Notes under the pieces: generated by a model
What the model was told of the DNA's origin: nothing
Seen by the model: the letters and a program-made list of their open reading frames with translations, nothing else
The model's database searches: none
From: CAYXDO01 sp964463485
GTDB taxonomy: Bacteria; Myxococcota; Kuafuiibacteriia; Kuafuiibacteriales; Kuafuiibacteriaceae
Reading direction: 5' to 3'
Assembly (NCBI GenBank): GCA_964463485.1
Contig: CAYXDO010000098.1
Span: forward strand, 1-41,005
Length of the DNA: 41,005 nucleotides
Made by a program: the position numbers and the translations under genes
Part shown: positions 33,753 through 41,005 of the stretch, piece by piece
How positions within the stretch are numbered: position 1 is the first letter of the stretch
How the letters are laid out: every line of letters begins with the position of its first letter

Positions 33753-35210
33753 GTGTCCTCCGCCGCTCGGTCCTTCGCGTTCTTGCGATGGGTCTTTGCT
33801 GCGTCTTGTGTCGGATGCGTCGCAGACGAGGTCACGAGGCTCGACCTGTCGAACCTCGACTTCGAGTACCTCGCGCTCTTCCGCCTCAGCTCCGCGGGCG
33901 AGCTGACGGAGCCGACGCTCGTCGACAGGCAGGACGGCGCCCCCAAGCTCTCGATCGAGGAGGACGGCGCGCAGGCCCTCGTCGTGGCTCTGTCTCGCCA
34001 GACGCTCGATGGCATCCATCCGGGCCGGCGTGCGGGACGTCCGCGGGTGGAGCTTCGCCTTCCGCCGGACGTGCCGGTGATCGACGACGGCACCGAGTCG
34101 ATCGTGTCGGCGATTCCACAGAGCGCTCCCAGCTTCGTCTTGACGGAAGGCGCGGGCTTCGAAGCGGTTTCACCGCCGCCTGTATCGCTGCACGTACCGA
34201 TCGACCTCGAATACTGTCGCGACGATCGAACGCCCACGCCGTTCGGAGCGGAGGCGTTGTTGCTGGACCCATCCGAGTTCACGGACAGGTCGCTGATCGA
34301 TGTTGCGCGAATCGAAGAAGATCGGGTCCTCGTCCTCGGCTACGGATTTCTGGTGCTCGTGGCGCGCGGATCGCGCGTGCACCCGTCGGACGTTTTCTCG
34401 CTCCCGGCGGGAGTCTTGGCGCGCGTGTTGGTGCGTGACGCGACGTCGGGCCGTTTGTTCCTCGCCGGTCGAGACACCTTGCGCGAGCGCCCGGACATTT
34501 GGGAGCTCGAGGTGAGCGACGCGCTCCACTTCGTTGGATCAGCAACGATCACCGCGACGCGTCGTACGGGGATGGGGACGGGGTTCGTCACCGACCTCCT
34601 GATCGACGAGCGTGGAGACCTGCTCGCTGTTGGGGATGCGGGCCTCTTTTGGCGCAGAGCTCGAGCCTCCCAGTCGTTCGGACCGGTCGCCCTGCCCTTT
34701 TCGGGAGATCTCGAGGCGATAGGGTCGATGCAAGGCGAGCGACCGCACGTGGTGGCAGCCTACGGTGGAAAGTTCTTCTCCGGAGACGCAGCCACTGGGA
34801 TCTGGGACGAGGGGCCGATGGTGGGGCCGCTCGGCTACGACGTTCGCGGAATGGCTTCGGGGGACGGCGAGACTTGGGCCGTCGGGCAGCGAGGTTTCGT
34901 GGCTGTGTTCCGCGGAGCCTGGACCGAGCTCGTGCGGCGAGCGCCCAAGTCATTGCTGCGCTGCGCGACCGAAGTGACGGGCCGTCGCGAGCTTCAGGTG
35001 CACTTTCTCGACGTCGCGTTGGTGGGTGATGAGGCGTTCATCGTGATGGACGATTGTGAAGCGGTCCTCTCGATTCGTCGTGACGGCATCGCTTGTCGAA
35101 CTTCGGTGCCGCTCCTCGAAGGCGCCGACGCCTCCGGGATGGCCTTGGACGGAACCGGCGCCCTCGTGATCGCAGGACGCAACGGCCTCTTGATGGAGCT
35201 TTCGTTGTGA
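33753..35210 (+). CDS. probable lipoprotein, beta-propeller-like
   Basis: GTG 33753 gives 485 residues with an N-terminal export signal (FAFLRWVFAASCVGC). Two cysteines, 19 and 22, could be the lipid site; neither has a perfect lipobox, so plain secretion is also possible. The body has repeating beta-type units (GFLVLVARGSRVHPSDV, DLLAVGDAGLFWRRA, TWAVGQRGFVAVFRGAW, ALVIAGRNGLLMELSL) like a propeller with Gly-rich turns. The frame is open further upstream only inside secF. It overlaps the next gene by four bases (GTGA). It matches the general build of the lipoproteins at 6227, 17656 and 39466. Confidence 0.72.
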   Translation: MSSAARSFAFLRWVFAASCVGCVADEVTRLDLSNLDFEYLALFRLSSAGELTEPTLVDRQDGAPKLSIEEDGAQALVVALSRQTLDGIHPGRRAGRPRVELRLPPDVPVIDDGTESIVSAIPQSAPSFVLTEGAGFEAVSPPPVSLHVPIDLEYCRDDRTPTPFGAEALLLDPSEFTDRSLIDVARIEEDRVLVLGYGFLVLVARGSRVHPSDVFSLPAGVLARVLVRDATSGRLFLAGRDTLRERPDIWELEVSDALHFVGSATITATRRTGMGTGFVTDLLIDERGDLLAVGDAGLFWRRARASQSFGPVALPFSGDLEAIGSMQGERPHVVAAYGGKFFSGDAATGIWDEGPMVGPLGYDVRGMASGDGETWAVGQRGFVAVFRGAWTELVRRAPKSLLRCATEVTGRRELQVHFLDVALVGDEAFIVMDDCEAVLSIRRDGIACRTSVPLLEGADASGMALDGTGALVIAGRNGLLMELSL

Positions 35211-36010
35211 CGCCGCTCCTCGTCGCCATGCTCGCTGCCGCGCCGGTGCGCGTAGCGCTCGTTCCGACGATCTTGGGCTCGTCTGAAGACGTGCTCTCTT
35301 CGGTTTGGAGCGAGATCTACGCGGCGGTGCGTTTTCGGCGCGGCCTCGAGCTCGTGTCCGAAGCCGAGACCTTTTCGCGAGGGATCGGGCTGCAGGACGC
35401 GGTCTCCGCGTGTGGCTCGGACGAGGCCTGTTTCGCGCGTCAGCTCGAAGCCGTAGGCGCGGATTTTGCGCTGCTCGTGACGCTCGACCTGCGGACCAAG
35501 CCGGCCTTCGTGGGCGTGGAACTCTTCGACGTCCGCGCGCAGACCATGCGCGCGAGCCGGGTCGCCGACTTGGGGCCCGAGGAGGGCGCGCTCGCGCCCT
35601 CGGTCGGCGCCCGCGCCCGCGACCTCTTGAGCGGCGTCGGTTTCCGCGAGGTCGGCAGGCTCGTGGTGTCCGTGCCGACAGCAGAACATCCGGACGTCCG
35701 CGGCCCCCGCGGCTCCGTCGATCCAGACCCCGACGGCGCCTTCACGTTGGATCCGGGTGAGTACGTCGTCGGAGCGGTCGGGCGCGACGAGACTCGGCGA
35801 GTCGTGCGAGTCGTCGCGGGCACCGAAACCGCCGTTCAGGTCGTCCTGCCCGACCCCGGCTCCTTCTGGACGAGTCCGTGGCCTTGGGTCGTCGGCGGCG
35901 TCGTCGTGGTGAGCGTCGCGGTGTCCGTCGGGGTGGCCGCGTCGGGCCAGCCGCGCCGATGTTTCTGCATCGAGCTCCCGGCCGCTCCCTGTGACGGGAC
36001 TTGCGATTAG
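35207..36010 (+). CDS. secreted/membrane protein with PEGA-like part
   Basis: GTG 35207 lies within the stop of the lipoprotein gene, so the two are coupled. The 267-residue product starts with a short hydrophobic signal (PLLVAMLAAAPVRVALVP). An alpha/beta domain follows (about 15-145; RGLELVSEAETFSRGI, CGSDEACFARQLEAVGADFALLVTLD), similar in tone to regulatory proteins that count or sense, then a PEGA-like beta part (about 148-215; LDPGEYVVGAVGRDETRRVVRV), a membrane helix (about 222-246) and a Cys-rich end (CFCIELPAAPCDGTCD). I know no function. The PEGA-like part recalls the outer domain of the kinase at 14958. Confidence 0.68.
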   Translation: MTPLLVAMLAAAPVRVALVPTILGSSEDVLSSVWSEIYAAVRFRRGLELVSEAETFSRGIGLQDAVSACGSDEACFARQLEAVGADFALLVTLDLRTKPAFVGVELFDVRAQTMRASRVADLGPEEGALAPSVGARARDLLSGVGFREVGRLVVSVPTAEHPDVRGPRGSVDPDPDGAFTLDPGEYVVGAVGRDETRRVVRVVAGTETAVQVVLPDPGSFWTSPWPWVVGGVVVVSVAVSVGVAASGQPRRCFCIELPAAPCDGTCD

Positions 36011-36035
36011 ACGCTTTCGGATCGCTCGGGCGACT

Positions 36036-36072
36036 GCCGTCTCTGATATAGACTCGCCGTATTCGAGACGGC
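36036..36072 (+). promoter_or_regulatory. 8-bp inverted repeat around a -10-like box and the ribosome site
   Basis: GCCGTCTC (36036-36043) and GAGACGGC (36065-36072) are perfect inverted repeats 21 bases apart. The space between holds TATAGA (36047-36052), a -10-like hexamer, and the right arm is the only purine-rich sequence before the ATG at 36075. If the transcript starts upstream, the hairpin would hide the ribosome site; as DNA the two arms could be an operator bracketing the promoter. Confidence 0.4.
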
Positions 36073-36074
36073 GC

Positions 36075-37490
36075 ATGACCGATACCGGCAATCAAGGCCG
36101 CGTCCTCGTCGTCGACGATGACCGAGCGATCCTTCAGATGGTCGCCAAGATGGTCGAGGTCCTCGGCTTCGAGGTGAAGTCGACCATCGACGGCGGGGAC
36201 GCGCTCCGCATGCTCCGCGAGCAACCTTTCGATCTCGTCATCAGCGACCTGATGATGCCGGGCATCGGCGGACGCGAGCTGATGGAGACCGTACACGCGC
36301 TTCAGATCGACGTGAGCGTGCTGTTCATCTCCGCTGCGGGAACGATCGCCGAGGTGGTCGACTTGATGAAGCTCGGGGCAGTGGGGTTCGTCGAGAAGCC
36401 ATTCACCGCTTCCGGTCTGCGAAAGGAAGTCCTCGAGGCGTTTCGGGCCCGCCGAACGAGGGCGCGTCCGAAGAGCGACACCGAGGCGAGCGTGCCCCCG
36501 GTGCTCGCGGGAGCAGTGCACGCCACCCCGGCGTCCCCAAGTGTCGATCCCAAGGACGCGAGCTTCGTCATCGACGTCGACCATTCCGCCGCGGCGCCGT
36601 CTCCGGCCGCGCACACTCCGCCCTCCGGAGGGCACTCGGCTCTGCAAATCGGGCGTTATCAGCTCCGGATCCTCCTCGGCATGGGAGGGATGGGCAGCGT
36701 GTATCGCGCGTTCGACACGGTGTTGGGGCGCGAGGTGGCGCTGAAAGTCATTCGAGTGCCGCCCGATCCAGACCGACGGACCGAGGCGGTCCAGCGCTTC
36801 ACCTCGGAAGCGCGAGCCGCCGCCGGCCTCGCCCATCCTGGGATCGTGGGCGTGTTCGACTTCGGCGAAGACACCGCGCGCGGCGTGCACTACCTCGTCA
36901 TGGAGCTCGTACGCGGCGTGTCGCTTCGAGAGACGATTCGCGGGCTCGGGCCGCTCAGCGTGGCGCGCACGCTCTCGATCGCCTACCAGCTCGCCGACGC
37001 GCTCGCGTTCGCCCACCGGCGGGGCGTGGTTCATCGCGACGTCAAGCCCGAGAACGTGCTCCTGGTCGGAGATCGCGCCAAGCTCGTCGACTTCGGCATC
37101 GCGAAAATCGAAGGCGTCCAAATCACTCAGGAAGCGCGAATGGTCGGCTCACCGTCTTACCTTTCTCCCGAGGGGGCACGCGGCGAAAAAGTCGACGGGC
37201 GCGCAGACCAATTCTCTTTGGCCACCGTCATCTTGGAGATGCTCACGGGGAAGAGAGTCTTCGAAGCCGAGTCGATCGTGGCGACCGCCCGAAGAGTCTG
37301 CGATTTGCCGCCGCCTACCCTCGCGAGCCTCGGAGTCACCGTGCCCGATCGGTTCCAACAACTCGTTCGTAAGATGCACGCCAAAGACGCCCGCGATCGG
37401 TACCAAGACGAAACCGCGCTCCTCGAAGATCTGTCATCGATCGCAAAGGAGTTCGGGCTCAACCTGACCCCTGCCGAAGAGGCAACCTGA
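36075..37490 (+). CDS. response-regulator receiver fused to Ser/Thr protein kinase
   Basis: A 471-residue cytosolic hybrid. Residues 9-122 are a full receiver domain: acidic pair Asp14/Asp15 in VVDDD, phosphoacceptor Asp58 in VISDLMMPG, Ser86, and Lys108 in EKPF. A Pro/Ala linker (about 130-188) leads to a complete kinase: LGMGGMGSV loop, Lys224, HRDVKPEN from 320, DFG 339-341, SPE 364-366. There is no membrane helix and no DNA-binding domain. The design lets a histidine kinase set the activity of a Ser/Thr kinase directly. No histidine kinase is encoded in the window. The start ATG is set by the receiver N-terminus. Confidence 0.94.
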   Translation: MTDTGNQGRVLVVDDDRAILQMVAKMVEVLGFEVKSTIDGGDALRMLREQPFDLVISDLMMPGIGGRELMETVHALQIDVSVLFISAAGTIAEVVDLMKLGAVGFVEKPFTASGLRKEVLEAFRARRTRARPKSDTEASVPPVLAGAVHATPASPSVDPKDASFVIDVDHSAAAPSPAAHTPPSGGHSALQIGRYQLRILLGMGGMGSVYRAFDTVLGREVALKVIRVPPDPDRRTEAVQRFTSEARAAAGLAHPGIVGVFDFGEDTARGVHYLVMELVRGVSLRETIRGLGPLSVARTLSIAYQLADALAFAHRRGVVHRDVKPENVLLVGDRAKLVDFGIAKIEGVQITQEARMVGSPSYLSPEGARGEKVDGRADQFSLATVILEMLTGKRVFEAESIVATARRVCDLPPPTLASLGVTVPDRFQQLVRKMHAKDARDRYQDETALLEDLSSIAKEFGLNLTPAEEAT

Positions 37491-37584
37491 GTATCGATGG
37501 ACCGAGGTCGTACTCCGCGGGTCCAAACTCAGCCGTGCTCGTGCGACCTAGACGCCCTCGGGATTCTGCGGCAAGCTTTGCAGG

Positions 37585-38388
37585 ATGGACGAAGGTATCG
37601 AGGCGGAGAGCTCCCCCCGCCGCTTCACTTCGCGCACTCTCGCGGGCCTTCTAGCCCTCGTCACTCCGTCGCTGCCCACGGCAGCAGCTAGGGCAGAGGG
37701 CGTCGCCCCGCCCGTTTTCGTTTCCGTCGACAAGCTCGTCCGCTCGCTCGAGAGCGTCGCCTCCGAACAAGAACGGCTCCCCTTCGTCCGGGCCGAGTTC
37801 GCCGAGCTCGTGAGAACTCATGGGTTGTTGGACTCCGCGGACGTCTATCGCGCGTACGTTCGTGTTCGAATGATTTTCGAGGCCGCCCGCGAAGGGGGCA
37901 CCTGGCGAATTCGATGGAGGGTCACCGACCGGGAGCCTCGCTCGGACGAGATCTGGCGGGAGTGGCGCGCTCTTCGATCGATCCCGCCCGAACGCGAACC
38001 CACCGCCACCGCCGAGTGCGACGAGCTCGCAGCGCTCTTTTCGTTCCTCGTCCGAAAGCTCGGAGTCCCCGAAACCGGGCTCTTCTGGTCGACTCGAGAC
38101 CACGCCATCGCGGTCTGGACGGCTCCCGGAACATCCAAAAAGCCCGTCCGAATCCCTGTCCCGACCTCCCAAGTCGGCCTCGACGAAGCCGAGACCATCG
38201 GGACCAAGGAGGTCGATCCGTGGAAACAAAAGACGATCTACCCTTACTCCCGCAAGGACGTCGACGATCAGGTGACTCTTCCGGGGCGGATTGCGACTTT
38301 TCTCGTGGCCGCCGCAAGAGCCACCGCCGTACCTCGCGCGGAGCTCGACGCGGCCAGAAACATCCGCGTAAACAGCTTTCCTCCGTGA
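37585..38388 (+). CDS. secreted transglutaminase-like protein
   Basis: The 267-residue product has an N-terminal export signal (SRTLAGLLALVTPSLPTAAARA, cleavage near residue 38). The middle fits the transglutaminase/papain-like pattern: Cys145 in TAECDELAALFSFLVRKLGV and His173 in WSTRDHAIAVWTA; a third residue (Asp or Asn) is not obvious. Bacterial members cut or link peptides, often in the envelope. ATG 37585 has CAGG directly against it, so the ribosome site is poor. No neighbour gives a clear role. The family is inferred from two motifs only. Confidence 0.6.
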   Translation: MDEGIEAESSPRRFTSRTLAGLLALVTPSLPTAAARAEGVAPPVFVSVDKLVRSLESVASEQERLPFVRAEFAELVRTHGLLDSADVYRAYVRVRMIFEAAREGGTWRIRWRVTDREPRSDEIWREWRALRSIPPEREPTATAECDELAALFSFLVRKLGVPETGLFWSTRDHAIAVWTAPGTSKKPVRIPVPTSQVGLDEAETIGTKEVDPWKQKTIYPYSRKDVDDQVTLPGRIATFLVAAARATAVPRAELDAARNIRVNSFPP

Positions 38389-38548
38389 GCCGACCGGGCG
38401 AGCTTCTTGTTCTCGGGCAAGGATTCCATCTCGCCGGGATTCACACATGACCAGCACTCTGGGTCTCCGTTCGGCTGCACGCAGACGAGTGACTCCTGAG
38501 CCGAGCGAGAGTAGGATCGCCGACGAAGTCTCTGCGCCGGAGCCGACC

Positions 38549-39313
38549 TTGACCGACCGAATCGTGCTTCATCACTTTCGAGTATCGCACTACAACGAGA
38601 AAGTTCGTTGGGCTCTCGATTTCAAGCACATCCCACACCTTCGAAAAGCGCTCATTCCCGGCTTTCACGTCCCCCACGTGCGCCTACTCAGCGGCCAGAA
38701 CAAGGTCCCCGTGCTCGAGATCGACGGGCGCGTCCTCTTCGGCTCCGACGTGATCCTGAGCGAAATCGAAAAAGCACAGCCCGAGCCACCGTTGTTTCCG
38801 GCGGACCCCGAAGGCCTCGGACGAGCCCTCGCGCTCCAAAAACTCCACGACGAAGAGGTCGCGCCTGACTTGCGAAGAATTTTTTGGTCGACCTACCTCG
38901 ACGACGTGAAATTGGCCGCGAGAATGGCGACCGATGGGTTCGGAGGCCTGTCCGAGCTCGTCTTTCGCCAGTCGTTCCCCGTCATGAGACCCCTCTTCCG
39001 GCGAAACATGGGCGTCGACGACGAGAGATTGAAGGTAGCCCTCGAGAAGCTCCCGTCCTACTTCGATCGGCTCGAGTCCGAGATCGGCTCGGGCGGGTAC
39101 CTCGTGGGTGCGACATTTAGCGTCGCCGATCTCGCCGTGGCGTCAGTGATGACCGCCATCGTCAGGCCGAAGGAGTTCCCGTACCCACTGCCAGAACCTT
39201 GGCCGGAGCGGCTGCTCGAGATCAAAGCGAGCGTCGCGTCCAAACCGGCCTTTCAATGGGTCGAGAGAATCTATCGACAGCATCGCGGAAGCTCCAGCGA
39301 GCTGACGGCCTGA
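38549..39313 (+). CDS. glutathione S-transferase family protein
   Basis: The product has an N-terminal thioredoxin-like domain (about 1-80; DRIVLHHFRVSHYNEKVRWAL, cis-Pro in VPVLEIDG, GSD for the ligand Glu/Ser-Asp) and an all-helical C-terminal domain with the capping motif FSVADLAVASV. Members conjugate or reduce toxic compounds with glutathione; substrate unknown. I choose TTG 38549 (254 residues) because GGAG lies six bases before it, the product then begins right at the fold, and third-position GC upstream drops. ATG 38447 with a fair GGGA would add 34 residues. A strong terminator lies 77 bases after the stop. Confidence 0.85.
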   Translation: MTDRIVLHHFRVSHYNEKVRWALDFKHIPHLRKALIPGFHVPHVRLLSGQNKVPVLEIDGRVLFGSDVILSEIEKAQPEPPLFPADPEGLGRALALQKLHDEEVAPDLRRIFWSTYLDDVKLAARMATDGFGGLSELVFRQSFPVMRPLFRRNMGVDDERLKVALEKLPSYFDRLESEIGSGGYLVGATFSVADLAVASVMTAIVRPKEFPYPLPEPWPERLLEIKASVASKPAFQWVERIYRQHRGSSSELTA

Positions 39314-39389
39314 CCCTGACCGGCGGGACCAAAAGTGAGTTCGCGCGCGTCGAGTGGCTCCTCGTCGGGGGCGTCGGGTCCCGCGCAGG

Positions 39390-39410
39390 CCTCCGGGAAC
39401 GGAGGTTTTT
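39390..39410 (+). terminator. rho-independent terminator after the GST-family gene
   Basis: CCTCCG (39390-39395), loop GGAA, CGGAGG (39400-39405), then TTTTT: a perfect six-base stem with a stable tetraloop and a T-run. It lies 77 bases after the GST-family stop and 56 before the next gene, so it separates the two transcripts. Confidence 0.85.
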
Positions 39411-39465
39411 CCGGAGCCGGCTAGCGGCCGCCCGACAACCCAGGTACCTTACTCAGAGATCTTTG

Positions 39466-40794
39466 ATGCAGGAGCGCATACTTCGAGTAGCCTTGGTGAG
39501 TGTGGCGCTCTTTGGCTGCTCTCAAAGTGCGCTGCGGGTCCGCGTCCCGGACACGGTCCAGTCGGTGATTTTTGGCGTCGACGACGAGGAGCCGGGGCTC
39601 GAAGCTCGGCACGTCTCCGGTCCGCTGGAGGTCGTGTTGAACGTCGACGACACGATGTTCGGGGTCGGTTTCTCCGATTCCCTCGACCAGCTCGGACTCT
39701 CCGAGGGGCCTCTGGAGGTTGGACGCTGCGATCGGAGCTGCCGCTTGCTCGAGCCTGAGCTCGTCGTGCAAGTCGCCGAAGCTGGCTCTGCCGAAGTCTC
39801 CGTCGAGTCGGCCGACGGCCTGCTGCGCCGGTTGGTCCCGGACAGCGCGGCCCGCTGCGACCAGTGCTCGAGCTTCGAGAAGCGCGAAGTCGAATACTCT
39901 CCTCGAGTCGGACTCAGCATCTACGCGGCCGCTCGACTCCCGAATGGAAGTCTGGCCGTCGCGTCCGACCAAGCCATGTACCTCCTGAAGCCCGATCTCG
40001 AGGTGGAGGAGCTCTGCACCACCGCGAAGCCGTACTTCGAGGCGGTGGCCATCGGAGGCTCCATCTGGGCCAGCGACGGCCGCGCGCTGGTGGAGCTCGA
40101 TCCCGAGCAGCAGGATGGCGGTCCATGCCGGACCCGCACCGCGACGGTGATCGCCGAGCCACCACTGCGTGACCTCGCCGGTGGCAAGACGCCCGGAGGA
40201 CTCGAGCTCTTCTACCTCGACCACGAAGGGCAGCTCATTCGCTTCGACGGCGCGCGATCCGCGCGTCTGGGGCAGCTGCCGGTCTTGAACGGGCGTATTT
40301 TGTGGGGAGGGCCCGGCGAGCTGCTGGTCGCCTTGAAGAACGGCGTGATCAAACGATGGACCGCAGACCTTCTCGTGGACGACCAGCCGCCCGAGCTCCC
40401 GGCCGACGTCGAAATCGACGGGGGAGACTTTTCGAACGAGTTGGGTTTCGTGCTGCCGTATCACGATCAAGCTGACTTCTCGCACCCCCTGGGGCTCGCC
40501 ATGTCGAGGCGCTTCGGAGAGTGGTCCCTGTTTCGATACGACGGCCTGCACCCTACTCAGGCGACCATCTCCGCTCCACCAGGCATCCTCACGGTCCAAC
40601 GGGGCGGTACGTTTCAGCGAATGAACCCAATCACCGGCGAGGTCTGCGAGCGTGAGGAGGGGTTCTTCAATGACACTCCCCATCATCTCATCGAGCTCAC
40701 CGAGGGTCGAATCGCCGTCCCTGATATCGTAGAAGCCGAAAACCGACCGGGTCTGCTCGGAGTCCTCTCTCGCCCGGGCGCGCGCTGCCGCTAG
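39466..40794 (+). CDS. lipoprotein with Cys-pair region, propeller-like
   Basis: ATG 39466 starts a 442-residue product with a lipoprotein signal (ILRVALVSVALFGC, lipid Cys18). The N-terminal part has cysteine pairs (GRCDRSCRLL, ARCDQCSSF), as in the lipoprotein at 6227. The C-terminal two-thirds contain beta-type repeats (GSLAVASDQAMYLLKPDLEV, GSIWASDGRALVELDPE, LFYLDHEGQLIRFDG, ELLVALKNGVIKRWTADL) that fit a propeller. No enzyme motif is visible. It follows a terminator, so it has its own promoter, and no further gene is complete before the window edge. Function unknown; envelope location is likely. Confidence 0.75.
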   Translation: MQERILRVALVSVALFGCSQSALRVRVPDTVQSVIFGVDDEEPGLEARHVSGPLEVVLNVDDTMFGVGFSDSLDQLGLSEGPLEVGRCDRSCRLLEPELVVQVAEAGSAEVSVESADGLLRRLVPDSAARCDQCSSFEKREVEYSPRVGLSIYAAARLPNGSLAVASDQAMYLLKPDLEVEELCTTAKPYFEAVAIGGSIWASDGRALVELDPEQQDGGPCRTRTATVIAEPPLRDLAGGKTPGGLELFYLDHEGQLIRFDGARSARLGQLPVLNGRILWGGPGELLVALKNGVIKRWTADLLVDDQPPELPADVEIDGGDFSNELGFVLPYHDQADFSHPLGLAMSRRFGEWSLFRYDGLHPTQATISAPPGILTVQRGGTFQRMNPITGEVCEREEGFFNDTPHHLIELTEGRIAVPDIVEAENRPGLLGVLSRPGARCR

Positions 40795-40910
40795 ATCTGG
40801 AGGCCGTCTGAAGAATTCGTCGATCGGCTTCGCTGCGCCCAACCGGAAGACTCAGTTTGCCAGAGCCGTCAACTCCGAATCGACCCCCCATCACCCGCGA
40901 CCAGAGGTGA

Positions 40911-41005
40911 TTATCGGCCTGCTCACGCTCAGTCTGGGTTGTGACCCGCCGACTGAGACCCCCACCACCGGCTAAAGCCGGTGGGTTCTGGCTCCGTCGA
41001 CTGAA
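40911..41005 (+). ncRNA. structured RNA, omega RNA (HEARO)-like, runs off the window
   Basis: The last 95 bases fold into nested stems: CTCAGTC (40928-40934) with GACTGAG (40951-40957), enclosing GGGT/ACCC (40936-40947); then CCACCGGC-TAAA-GCCGGTGG (40965-40984). A second GACTGA at 40999-41004 could pair with the same TCAGTC, as in a switch or pseudoknot. It begins just after GTGA (40907-40910). From memory, HEARO RNAs (IscB omega RNAs) have such stems and sit after ATGA/GTGA; iscB would then lie beyond the edge. An IS200/IS605 end or REP-like element is the alternative. Confidence 0.5.

Noticed and set aside
37562..37580. GG...TTTGCA resembling a sigma-54 site before the transglutaminase-like gene
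   Set aside because: GG and GC are 10 bases apart, not 12, so sigma-54 would not bind it properly.
39421..40842. 473-codon minus-strand open frame opposite the last lipoprotein
   Set aside because: No motif; the plus strand has a signal peptide, lipobox and beta repeats.

Overview
The window looks like a piece of a GC-rich Myxococcota (myxobacterium-type) chromosome. The signs are five Hanks-type Ser/Thr kinases in 41 kb, an FHA-linked sigma-54 activator, a receiver domain fused to a kinase, many large secreted lipoproteins without a clear family, frequent GTG and TTG starts and tight stop/start overlaps. This assignment comes from gene content only. I saw no tRNA, rRNA or CRISPR array.

Layout. 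1-5.3 kb: two helical/HEAT-like genes face a Lon protease, whose start codon lies just past a perfect 20-bp palindrome; a small ORF is coupled to the end of lon. 5.4-12.0 kb (minus strand): a signalling and envelope run read as kinase (with a degenerate kinase-like N-terminus), FHA/AAA+/Fis sigma-54 activator, small lipoprotein, large lipoprotein, anchored Pro-rich protein. 12.0-15.0 kb: OsmC, then a plus-strand pair made of a peptidoglycan-binding papain-like cysteine peptidase and an FGE-fold protein that lacks the FGE cysteines, with a sigma-54-like site in front. 15.0-24.7 kb: three more kinases, a membrane protein, a lipoprotein and an APC-type permease with a cytosolic tail.

24.9-30.3 kb is a compact polysaccharide operon: polyprenyl-phosphate sugar transferase, two Gfo/Idh/MocA dehydrogenases around a DegT aminotransferase, and a left-handed beta-helix acyltransferase. 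Oxidation, transamination and N-acylation would give an acylamino nucleotide sugar, as in Wbp/Wlb-type pathways; the initiating transferase would start the lipid-linked repeat unit. It is followed by yajC-secD-secF (30.35-33.7 kb).

33.7-41.0 kb: a lipoprotein with a coupled secreted/anchored partner, the receiver-kinase fusion behind an 8-bp inverted repeat, a secreted transglutaminase-like protein, a GST-family protein with a clear terminator, and another lipoprotein. The last ~95 bases fold into nested stems resembling the 5' part of an IscB omega RNA (HEARO) and run off the window, so a small IS200/IS605-type element probably begins there.

No gap between genes exceeds 300 bases. Functions are read from motifs by eye; nothing was searched against a database.
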